Shown here one piece after another: positions 32,048 to 39,207 of a stretch of DNA of 64,000 bases. Position 1 is the first letter of the stretch, and each line of letters opens with the position of its first letter. Made by a program: the position numbers and the translations under genes. The notes beneath the pieces were generated by a model that saw nothing but the letters and a program-made list of their open reading frames with translations, ran no database searches and was not told where the DNA came from. The stretch is from SXTU01 sp964496695 (GTDB lineage Bacteria > Verrucomicrobiota > Verrucomicrobiia > Limisphaerales > SXTU01): assembly GCA_964496695.1 (NCBI GenBank), contig CAZCBE010000014.1, positions 1 to 64,000 on the forward strand, read 5' to 3'.

Positions 32048-32686
32048 TCAGGAGGCGACGCTGCTCTTCTCGGGCAGGCCGGGCACTTCCTTGCGCGAGG
32101 CGACGACCTCGTCCACGAGACCGAAAGCTTTTGCCTCGTGCGCGGACATGAAGTTGTCGCGGTCGCAGGCCTTCTCGACCACGTCCACCGGCTGGCCGGT
32201 GTGCTTGGCGATGATTTCGTTGAGGCGCTGCTTGAGCTTGAGCATGTATTTGACGCGGATCTCCACGTCGCTGGCCTGGCCCTCGGCCCCGCCGAGCACC
32301 TGGTGGATCATGATGTTCGAGTTGGGAAGCGCGTGGCGCTTGCCCTTGGTGCCGCCGCAGAGCAGCACCGCGCCCATGCTGGCCGCCTGGCCGATGCAGT
32401 AGGTGTTCACGTCGCAGGTCATGAACTGCATCGTGTCGTAGATCGCCAGGCCGGCGGTGACGCTGCCGCCGGGCGAGTTGATGTAGAGATGGATGTCCTT
32501 CTTCGGATCATTCATCTGGAGGAAGAGGAGCTGCGCGATGATGACATTGGCCACCATGTCATCCACCGGCGTGCCGAGGAAGACGATGCGGTCAATCAAC
32601 AGCCGTGAGTAGATGTCATAGCCGCGCTCGCCGCGACCGGTCTGCTCCACCACCATCGGCACCAGGAAATTATTAGGCTCTTTCAT
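32048..32686 (-). CDS. clpP: ATP-dependent Clp protease proteolytic subunit
   Basis: A 212-aa serine peptidase forming the tetradecameric ClpP chamber. The catalytic triad is Ser103 (GQAASMGA), His128 (IMIHQV) and the Asp in KACDRDNF. The oxyanion Gly-Gly is in SPGGSVTAGLAIYDTM. ATG 32686 (MKEPNNFLVP) gives the usual N-terminal length. It lies immediately upstream of clpX, the standard order, but trigger factor is not adjacent as in many bacteria; a 655-bp repeat-rich spacer lies there instead. Confidence 0.95.
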   Translation of the reverse strand: MKEPNNFLVPMVVEQTGRGERGYDIYSRLLIDRIVFLGTPVDDMVANVIIAQLLFLQMNDPKKDIHLYINSPGGSVTAGLAIYDTMQFMTCDVNTYCIGQAASMGAVLLCGGTKGKRHALPNSNIMIHQVLGGAEGQASDVEIRVKYMLKLKQRLNEIIAKHTGQPVDVVEKACDRDNFMSAHEAKAFGLVDEVVASRKEVPGLPEKSSVAS

Positions 32687-32807
32687 TTTGGTGGGCGGAC
32701 GGTAACGCCCGAACGGGTGGAGTGCAAGGGCCACGGCTCAGACTCCGGCTCGTGGTCTTGGCGCGTGGTTGCAACTTGAACTCCGGAGTCGCCCAAGGGC
32801 CGCGATC

Positions 32808-32943
32808 GTAGCGCAGGCTTGCAGCCTGCTGTATCGCGGGTTTGCAACCCGCAGACGTCACGCACTTTCTGAACCGTTCGGAGTGAAGGACGATCTGCCG
32901 GCTGCAAGCCGGCGAAACAGCAGACTGCAAGTCTGCGCTACAG
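32808..32943. repeat. Composite multi-hairpin element with CTTGCAG/CTGCAAG loops
   Basis: The left half (32808-32853) has hairpins GCAGGCTTGCAGCCTGC and GCGGGTTTGCAACCCGC. The right half (32895-32943) has CCGGCTGCAAGCCGG and GCAGACTGCAAGTCTGC. The outermost GTAGCGCAG/CTGCGCTAC ends also pair. The four hairpins share the TTGCAA/TGCA centre with the 20836 and 30545 elements. No gene is visible between 32687 and 33341. Confidence 0.8.
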
Positions 32944-33053
32944 TCCTTGGTCCGCTCGACTTCGGAATTCGGGCTAAACCAAATGCCTTTCGGGGATTCG
33001 CGGGAAGAAGCTCAAGGGATTCATCCCGCAACGCAACAAATGCCGCCGGCTCC

Positions 33054-33267
33054 AGGGCTGAAAGCCCGTCCGGTGACAGCCCGGGCTGGAGCCGAGCAGC
33101 GCGAGGCGGAGGCCCGGGTTTGCGGTCCATTTCGCCACCGCCCTGAAGGGGCGGGACGCCGCACGATGCGGGAAAGAGTCCCGCCCTTACAGGGCGGGCA
33201 GGCTACGCTGATCAGGCTGCCCGGGGCTTCACCCCGGGCTGTCACCGGGCGGGCTTTCAGCCCTGAT
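33054..33267. repeat. Large nested inverted repeat (GGGCTGAAAGCCC type)
   Basis: The outer arms are 33054-33085 (GGGCTGAAAGCCCGTCCGGT onward) and 33219-33267 (ending GGGCGGGCTTTCAGCCCTG). An inner pair, ACCGCCCTGAAGGGGCGGGA (33138-33157) against CCCGCCCTTACAGGGCGGG (33180-33198), lies inside. About 214 bp of stacked hairpins separate the beta-lactamase-like gene from the clpP promoter side. Confidence 0.8.
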
Positions 33268-33341
33268 ATGCCGCGCACTCCTTCCCAGCCGTATCCCGCC
33301 GTGTTTCAATTCTGGAATTCGGGCTGAACCGGGTGTTCACC

Positions 33342-34490
33342 TCAGCCCCGCACATTGCTCGCCACGATGTCGGAAACCGGTCCCAGCAGCCCCTTGCGGG
33401 AATCTTCCGCGGGTTTGGTGGTCAGCAGCACGCACGTCAGCGCCGCTGCGGGATCGTGCCAGACCACGGTGCCGGTCGAGCCGAAGTGGCCGAAGGTGGC
33501 CGGAGAGGAGGTTTGCCCGAATGCTCCGGGCTGGAGCGACCAGCCGAGCCCCCACGCCTGATTAAGCCCGGCGGTTTGCAGCGAGCGCATCTCCTGCCGG
33601 GTGGCCTCGGTCAAGATGCCGGGGCCGGGCTGGGTGAACTGCTCGATGAACGTCGCCAGGTCGTGGACGGTCGAGTGTGCGCCGCCCCACGGAGCACCGA
33701 GGTTCCGCCAGTAGGGGCTGTTCCAGTCCCAGTCGCTGGCTTCGCCCACCTGACAGCGCGCAGTCTCCGCGATTGTCCGTCCGCCCAGCCCGAGCGACGT
33801 GCCGGACATTTTCAGCGCCGTGAAGAAATTGGCCGCCAAGAAGGCTGGCAAGGGCTGGCCGACGACTTTCTCGACAATCGCGGCGGCCAGCAGGATGCCC
33901 ATGCTCTGGTAGTTCACCTTGGTGCCCGGGCGAAACAGCAGCGGCGTCCGGCAGGTCCCGGCTACGAACTCGCTCAAAGGAGCGTGGCGCTTCCGCAGTT
34001 CGACATTCTCCGGCAGCATGTCGGGCAGGCCGGAGGTGTGGTTCAGCAGGTGTTTGATCGTCACCAGCTCCCGGTCGCCGCTGGTGAACTGGGGCAGGTG
34101 CTTAACCACCGCGTCGGTCAACTGAAGCTGCTGGCGGTCGCACAGCAGCAGGACCGCGGCGGCGATCATCGGCTTGGTGGGCGAGGCGATGAGGAAGGGC
34201 GTCTTCAGCGTGGCCTGGCCATAGGCGCGGGCAAATTCGGATGCGCCCCGGCGCACGAGCAGGGCAGCGGCGGTCACACTGCCGGATTCCGTCTGGGTGG
34301 TGAGGAGACGGTCCGCTTCGGCGAGGAGGGTTTGCATGCGAGTGGGGTCCGGCGGGTTGGCGGTGGGCTTGGTGGCGGCCAGCAAGGTCTGGCGGGCCAC
34401 GGTGCAAAAGGCGGCTCCTCCGAGCGCGGAAGCAGCCAGGAAGACACGGCGGGTAGGTGGGTGGCGCTGTGGCTTCAAACAGAGATGCAC
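33342..34490 (-). CDS. Tat-exported serine hydrolase, class C beta-lactamase family
   Basis: A 382-aa serine hydrolase. The N-terminus has a twin-arginine signal RRVFLAASALGG. The catalytic SxxK is SPTK. The second motif is YQS (usually YxN) in KVNYQSMGILLAA, and the third is HFGSTGT in the HxG position. Such proteins are usually esterases or DD-peptidase-like rather than true beta-lactamases. GTG 34490 is chosen because AAGGAGA lies about 9 nt upstream; a TTG at 34526 is less likely. It is convergent with the repeat block and divergent from the DUF2726 gene. Confidence 0.87.
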   Translation of the reverse strand: MHLCLKPQRHPPTRRVFLAASALGGAAFCTVARQTLLAATKPTANPPDPTRMQTLLAEADRLLTTQTESGSVTAAALLVRRGASEFARAYGQATLKTPFLIASPTKPMIAAAVLLLCDRQQLQLTDAVVKHLPQFTSGDRELVTIKHLLNHTSGLPDMLPENVELRKRHAPLSEFVAGTCRTPLLFRPGTKVNYQSMGILLAAAIVEKVVGQPLPAFLAANFFTALKMSGTSLGLGGRTIAETARCQVGEASDWDWNSPYWRNLGAPWGGAHSTVHDLATFIEQFTQPGPGILTEATRQEMRSLQTAGLNQAWGLGWSLQPGAFGQTSSPATFGHFGSTGTVVWHDPAAALTCVLLTTKPAEDSRKGLLGPVSDIVASNVRG

Positions 34491-34598
34491 TAGGCGAATC
34501 TCCTTTGCAATTGGACCGCGAGTCAAGCCACTGAGCAGCCACTGAGCTTGCCAGTTGGTTCCGCGTGCCGCAGGGTCGCGTCGTTCGCCTCAAACGCC

Positions 34599-35330
34599 AT
34601 GGATACCAAGGACCGCTTCCCCCTGCTTCGCAAAATTCTCGGCACGCTCGGACTCCCGACGGAGGCCATTGACGACATCATCGAACGGATTCTCGACTGG
34701 CTTTCGACCAAGGACCAGCCTGCCACCGGGGCTCCGGCTTACCCGTTTCATCTGCGCGATGATTTTTTGAGTCCGGCAGAACTGAGCTTCTTCCAAGTGC
34801 TGCGCTCGGTCACGGGTGAACAGGTCATCGCCTGCGCAAAGGTGAGCCTAGGCGACCTGTTTTTTGCCCAGACTGGCGATCCGAGGAAAAACCGGGCGGT
34901 GGCTAACCGGATCGACCGTAAGCATGTGGACTTCCTGCTTTGTGAGGCACGAACCATGCGCCCCATACTGGGCATCGAGCTGGATGACCGCAGCCACGAA
35001 CGGCCGGAGCGAAAGGCCAGGGACGAACTCGTGGACGGCGTGTTTGCCGCTGCCGGGCTGCCGCTGCTGCGCGTCCCGGTGCGCCAGGGTTACGCCCCGG
35101 GTGAACTGGTGTCGTTGATTCAGCCGTTTTTCGGGGCAGCGGAGCCAACCGCGCCCGAACCAGCGCCACCGGCTCAGTCCCCAACTTCGCCAACCACTGC
35201 CCCGGCATGTCCTAAATGTGGAGGAGTAATGGCCCTGAGGACCGCGAAGTCAGGACCAAATGCGGGTGGGCAATTCTGGGGCTGCACTAACTTTCCCCGC
35301 TGCCGGACCACGTTGCCGGTTGCGGCCTGA
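34599..35330 (+). CDS. DUF2726 protein with C-terminal topoisomerase-type zinc ribbon
   Basis: A 243-aa protein. Residues ~45-185 are a DUF2726 domain (LRDDFLSPAELSFFQVLRSV, then DFLLCEARTMRPILGIELDD), which has the look of a PD-(D/E)xK nuclease-like fold, although the final Lys of the motif is replaced. A Pro-rich linker leads to a four-cysteine zinc ribbon (CPKCGGVM... WGCTNFPRC) at ~205-238, as in topoisomerase I C-terminal fingers. It is probably a DNA-binding or repair-associated protein. Activity is not established. Confidence 0.82.
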   Translation: MDTKDRFPLLRKILGTLGLPTEAIDDIIERILDWLSTKDQPATGAPAYPFHLRDDFLSPAELSFFQVLRSVTGEQVIACAKVSLGDLFFAQTGDPRKNRAVANRIDRKHVDFLLCEARTMRPILGIELDDRSHERPERKARDELVDGVFAAAGLPLLRVPVRQGYAPGELVSLIQPFFGAAEPTAPEPAPPAQSPTSPTTAPACPKCGGVMALRTAKSGPNAGGQFWGCTNFPRCRTTLPVAA

Positions 35331-35351
35331 TTTGAAGCGAGTTTTGCGGGC

Positions 35352-36341
35352 TTATTTCGCCTCCGGCACCCCGGACCGTCCCGTGGGCACCGCCGGCCCG
35401 GTGCCGGGCAGGAAGATGCGCAGTGACTGGCCATAGGTCAGCCGGCTCGCGACCCGGGCGTTGATCACCAGTTGCAGGCGCTGGCGCGAATCCACGGATT
35501 GCAGGGAAGCGATGGCTGCGCCGAAGGGTTTGGTGCCATCCGTTGGCGTCACGGCCACGATGTCACCGGGCTTCAACTCCTTCGCCCGGGCCGCGCTGCT
35601 CCAGGCGACAGTGGCCGTCAGGGAGCCGCTCAGCACTTCCAGGTCATTCACATACGCGGGCAGGCCAAGGCGTTCCTCGTCCTGACGATGCCGGGCGTCC
35701 TGCTGGGCGCGGATGGCGTCGTCCCCCTTGCGGTCCGCGATCTCGACGGCCACAAGCTGCCCGGCCTGCTCGACCTGCTGCTGGATGACCTCGTCGCCCA
35801 CCGCCAGGCCTTCGATCCCCGTGGGAGTCGCACCTTTCCAGACCTTGGCGTTGGGAGCGAAGCGGTATTCCTTGTCCTCGACCTTGGTGACCTTGCCTTC
35901 CTTGTTCTTCTCTTCGCGGTGGGTGGAGTAGGTGCGCTGGGCACGGTCAATCTTCGTCACGGTGGCGAACCAGCCGTGCCGGGCCGAGACATGCAGGTCG
36001 TCCTGCACCGCGCGGGGATAGGTCCAGTTCTTCTCCTCGTCCACATACATGAAGAGCATGACATGCTGGCCGGGGAAGTAATCCGCCAATTCGCCCCAAG
36101 AATCACGGAAGTGCAGTTCGGTGTCATCGCGGATGGGCACGCGCACTGACTGGCCGTCCCGGTCGCGCTTCACGACGAGCGCCCGGTGCTTGGTGTCCAC
36201 CTCGGTGATCACGCAGAAAGCCCGGCCCATCTCGCCGAAGAAGTCGCCTTGAAACTGGGGCTTGGGCAGCTTGGTTTGGGCCGGCGCGCTGGCAGCGAGG
36301 GCCAATGCCAGGAGGCCAATCAAGCGCAACGGAGGTGTCAT
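35352..36341 (-). CDS. Exported hypothetical protein
   Basis: A 329-aa secreted or periplasmic protein. It has an N-terminal signal peptide (LRLIGLLALALAASAPAQ) and a body with several short beta-rich repeats around DDTELHFRDSWGELADYFPGQ, GWFATVTKIDRAQRTY and KELKPGDIVAVTPTDGT, suggesting OB- or SH3-like modules. I know no family name. ATG 36341 (MTPPLRL) follows GGAGG-like sequence only on the other strand. Upstream in-frame codons run into a large repeat. It is convergent with the DUF2726 gene. Confidence 0.72.
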   Translation of the reverse strand: MTPPLRLIGLLALALAASAPAQTKLPKPQFQGDFFGEMGRAFCVITEVDTKHRALVVKRDRDGQSVRVPIRDDTELHFRDSWGELADYFPGQHVMLFMYVDEEKNWTYPRAVQDDLHVSARHGWFATVTKIDRAQRTYSTHREEKNKEGKVTKVEDKEYRFAPNAKVWKGATPTGIEGLAVGDEVIQQQVEQAGQLVAVEIADRKGDDAIRAQQDARHRQDEERLGLPAYVNDLEVLSGSLTATVAWSSAARAKELKPGDIVAVTPTDGTKPFGAAIASLQSVDSRQRLQLVINARVASRLTYGQSLRIFLPGTGPAVPTGRSGVPEAK

Positions 36342-36388
36342 GCGGCGTAAAACTGACGGTTTCACCCAGGTGGGGAAAGCAGTTTTGC

Positions 36389-36538
36389 GTGGCGGCAGGC
36401 GTCCTCGCCTGCGGTAGAGGGCGGCAGCTTGCCGCCCGGACGTGGGCCCCGAAGTTCCATACCCGTTGGAACTGCTGTGCGCTTGATCCGCCGGGCGGGA
36501 CGCCCGGCTCCACGGCAGGCGAGGACGCCTGCCGCCAC
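36389..36538. repeat. Large composite inverted repeat (GGCAGGCGTCCTCGCC type)
   Basis: The outer arms GTGGCGGCAGGCGTCCTCGC (from 36389) and the complement ending at 36538 pair over about 23 bp. Each side also carries a secondary hairpin (GGGCGGCAGCTTGCCGCCC; GCCGGGCGGGACGCCCGGC). It fills much of the 36342-36752 gap, where no gene is visible. Confidence 0.8.
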
Positions 36539-36752
36539 CGGCACGGGGAAACAATGAACGAGGGGCTCCCCGTCGGCGTCGAGATTTCCGAAACTTATTC
36601 CGCACTTGTGCGGTCTGATGGATGCCATCTACAAGTTCTTGATGCTGTGCCGGGTCCTGGTTCGCGACTCCCTCCGGGGGGAAGGCCCGCATGTGTCCTT
36701 ATGCGCCGTCCAGCGAGGGCGCGCCTGAAACGAGGTTCCGCCGTTTTTCCGA

Positions 36753-37766
36753 ATGCTCCCGCTTTTCTCCGCACTCGCCGTCCTGTTCCTCGCGTCGCTG
36801 GCCGAATGGCTGCACGTGCGGCGCATCCGTGCGGTCGGTCGGCTGGCATTTGGCCCCACCGGCAAACCGCATGGCTGGACGCGTGTGGTGCCGTTGCTGC
36901 GTTCGCTCAGCCTCGCGGCGTTCACCTGGGGGCTGGTGACGCTGCTGATGCTGAAAATCGCCGCCGCCGAGGGCAAGGGCGGCAAGGAGGGCGACAACAA
37001 GACGGCCACGCGGCTGGTGTTCGTCGCGGACCTCTCGCCCAGCATGTATCTGGTGGACGCCGGCCCCGAGGGCAAGCAGACGCGGCAGGCGCGGATGCGC
37101 GAGGTGGTCGAGGGCATCCTCCAGCGCGTGAGCGGGAACCTGCGCTTCGGCGTGATCGGCTTCTGGACGGATTCGCTGCCGGTGGTGATGGAGGCGCGCG
37201 ACCCTGAGCTGGTGCGCAATGTCTTCAACGGCCTGCCGATCACCTACTCGATGCCCGCCGGCCAGACCGACCTCGGGCAGGCCATCAACGCGGCGGTCAA
37301 GCTGGTGAACGATTTCCCCGAGGGCAGCACGCGGCTGATCATCTTTACGGACGGCGACTCGGCGAACCTCGTGCCCATCGCCCCCCGGCCCAAGTCCGTG
37401 AAGGAAGTTTACGTGCTCGGGCTGGGTAATCCGCACAAGGGGACGTTCATTGACGGCCACTTGTCGCGGCAGGAAGGCGACACCTTGCGCACCGTGGCCA
37501 CGGCCCTGATGGGCACCTACGTGGACGTGAACGAGAAGCATCTGACGACTTCGGCGTTGGGTGATTTGGTCGTGACCGTGCCGCCGGCGCAGCGCGGGTT
37601 GACCCTTGAAGAGCTGGCCGTGCTGGCCATGGTGCTGGGCGCGTCGGTGCTGGCCTTGATCCCGGTGGCGCTGGAGTTTTTCGGCAGTGACTGGAAGGTG
37701 GGCCGACCCGAGCGGGACGAGGCAGAGGAACCGCGGGCGACGGAAGGGGCGTTGAGCGCGCGATGA
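36753..37766 (+). CDS. Membrane vWA-domain protein (Bat-like)
   Basis: A 337-aa protein. Two N-terminal membrane segments precede a von Willebrand A domain with MIDAS motif FVADLSPSM (DxSxS), the Thr in GQTDLGQA, and the metal Asp in IIFTDGDSA. A C-terminal helix (LAVLAMVLGASVLALIPVAL) follows. It resembles BatA/BatB proteins that work with MoxR ATPases. It opens a same-strand run of nine genes and is coupled to the next by ATGA. Partner choice is inference from context. Confidence 0.85.
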   Translation: MLPLFSALAVLFLASLAEWLHVRRIRAVGRLAFGPTGKPHGWTRVVPLLRSLSLAAFTWGLVTLLMLKIAAAEGKGGKEGDNKTATRLVFVADLSPSMYLVDAGPEGKQTRQARMREVVEGILQRVSGNLRFGVIGFWTDSLPVVMEARDPELVRNVFNGLPITYSMPAGQTDLGQAINAAVKLVNDFPEGSTRLIIFTDGDSANLVPIAPRPKSVKEVYVLGLGNPHKGTFIDGHLSRQEGDTLRTVATALMGTYVDVNEKHLTTSALGDLVVTVPPAQRGLTLEELAVLAMVLGASVLALIPVALEFFGSDWKVGRPERDEAEEPRATEGALSAR

Positions 37767-38326
37767 GAAAGTTCTTCACCCTGCTCTGGCTGCTCTTCCC
37801 GGTGGCCGTGCTCTATTACCACTTCAACCAGGGCCAGAACCAAATCGCCCGGGAGAAGGCGCGCATCCACCTCGCCAGCATCCGCGAGCTGGAGCGGGCC
37901 AAGGAGCCGAACTGGGAGCAGGTCGTCGAGGAGTATGACGCCGTCATGAAGGAGCTGCCCACCGAGGAGCGTCCGGTGGTGCGGCATCAGATCCGCCTCG
38001 CGAAGGCCAAGGCGCGGCTGGAAATGCTGGACGTGGTCGGGGCCATCACCGACTTGACGGAGCTGCTTCAGGAGTCCGCGCAGATGCACGGCGACGACGC
38101 CAAGACCACCCGCGCGATCCGCGAGATGCTGGGCAAGGCGCATTATTACGCGACGTATCTGCTCAAGACCAACGGGGCCAGCGAAGACGAGTGGCGGCCC
38201 TTCGCCGAGCGGACGCGGCAGATTTTCCGTTACCTCGCGGAGCATCAGGAACCCGGTGCCCTGGCCCAATATGAGGAACGGGTGGAAGCTGAGTTTACCA
38301 AGACCTTGCAACGAAGAACCCAATGA
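37763..38326 (+). CDS. Membrane-anchored helical (TPR-like) protein
   Basis: A 187-aa protein. It has an N-terminal signal-anchor (FFTLLWLLFPVAVLYYHF), then ~160 residues of alternating helices with acidic/basic pattern (EQVVEEYDAVMKELPTEERP; GAITDLTELLQESAQMH) suggestive of degenerate tetratricopeptide repeats. It lies between the vWA gene (ATGA overlap) and the duplicated-repeat protein (ATGA overlap). BatC-type TPR proteins occupy this position in Bat operons. Confidence 0.75.
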   Translation: MRKFFTLLWLLFPVAVLYYHFNQGQNQIAREKARIHLASIRELERAKEPNWEQVVEEYDAVMKELPTEERPVVRHQIRLAKAKARLEMLDVVGAITDLTELLQESAQMHGDDAKTTRAIREMLGKAHYYATYLLKTNGASEDEWRPFAERTRQIFRYLAEHQEPGALAQYEERVEAEFTKTLQRRTQ

Positions 38327-39162
38327 AAAATCCCCTCATCAAGCGGCTGCTGCCCGTCGGGCTGTGCCTCGGCGGCCTCGTCGGAACCGTGCCGGCGCAG
38401 GAGCAACGTGCGTCCGCCCCCGCGCCCGCCGCCGTTTCCGGCATCAAGGGAGTGAAGGAAGAGGCTGCGGCGAAGATCAAGAGCATCGAGACCGGGACCA
38501 CTGCCGCGCCCAAGAACACCGCGCAGGGCGTGAACAAGGTTGACGGCGTCAACACGGTCAACGGTGTGAAGGCGGACGGTCGCGCCGTGGTGGTGCCGCC
38601 TCCCCCGGTGCCCAAGTCGGCTGCGCCCCCGCCTCCGCCCCCGCCGCCCATTTCCGGCGTCCAAGGCGTGAAGGAAGAGGCCGCGGCCAAGATCAAGAAC
38701 ATCGAGACCGGGACCATGGCCGCCCCCAAGAACACCGCGCAGGGTGTGAACAAGATTGATGGCATCAACACGGTCAACGGCGTGAAGGCGGATGGTCGCA
38801 CTGTGGTGATCCCGCCTCCTCCAGTGCCCAAGGCGGTCGCGCCCCCTCCGCCGCCCCCGCCTCCCACCGCCCGGCCCGTGCCGCCGCCCATCGTGGGCAC
38901 GGCGGTGAACGTGGCCGTTGGCACGGTGGGCAATGGGGCCATCCGCCCGGTCACTGGCGTGACCGGCATCAACGCCGCCAAGCTCCAGAATCTCGAAGTC
39001 GCGCTGCAGGTCAAGCAGGGCGGTCCCGACAACGGCAACAAGGGCAAAGCTGCCGCCGCCGCGTTGCTGGGAACCCCCGGTCCCGGTCCCAAGGCCGGCC
39101 CGAAGACTGACGGCCGCGCGGGCTTTCAGGAGTTCGAGAAGCTGCCGAACAACGGGTCCTGA
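38323..39162 (+). CDS. Exported protein with two 72-residue duplicated units and poly-Pro linkers
   Basis: A 279-aa exported protein with a signal peptide ending VPAQ. Residues 39-110 and 111-182 are near-identical units containing GVKEEAAAKIK, IETGT, APKNTAQGVNK, NTVNGVKADGR and an eight-Pro tract. The remainder is Gly/Ala/Val-rich and unlike known families. The proline tracts give extended spacers, perhaps crossing the peptidoglycan. It is coupled to both neighbours in the vWA operon, so a structural role there is likely. Confidence 0.75.
   Translation: MKNPLIKRLLPVGLCLGGLVGTVPAQEQRASAPAPAAVSGIKGVKEEAAAKIKSIETGTTAAPKNTAQGVNKVDGVNTVNGVKADGRAVVVPPPPVPKSAAPPPPPPPPISGVQGVKEEAAAKIKNIETGTMAAPKNTAQGVNKIDGINTVNGVKADGRTVVIPPPPVPKAVAPPPPPPPPTARPVPPPIVGTAVNVAVGTVGNGAIRPVTGVTGINAAKLQNLEVALQVKQGGPDNGNKGKAAAAALLGTPGPGPKAGPKTDGRAGFQEFEKLPNNGS
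38437..38868 (+). repeat. 216-bp tandem duplication within a coding sequence
   Basis: Units 38437-38652 and 38653-38868 are similar along their length and encode 72-residue repeats. Differences include synonymous codons and conservative residues (KVDGVNT/KIDGINT), so it is not a recent slip. Confidence 0.85.
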
Positions 39163-39207
39163 TCGCCCCAGCCTGCTCTTCCTTTGTTTCCGGTATTATT
39201 CCTGCCC

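Noticed and set aside
33342..34490. True beta-lactamase resistance gene
   Set aside because: SxxK is present, but the second motif is YQS and the third HFG; family members of this type are mostly esterases or peptidase-like, so resistance is not claimed.
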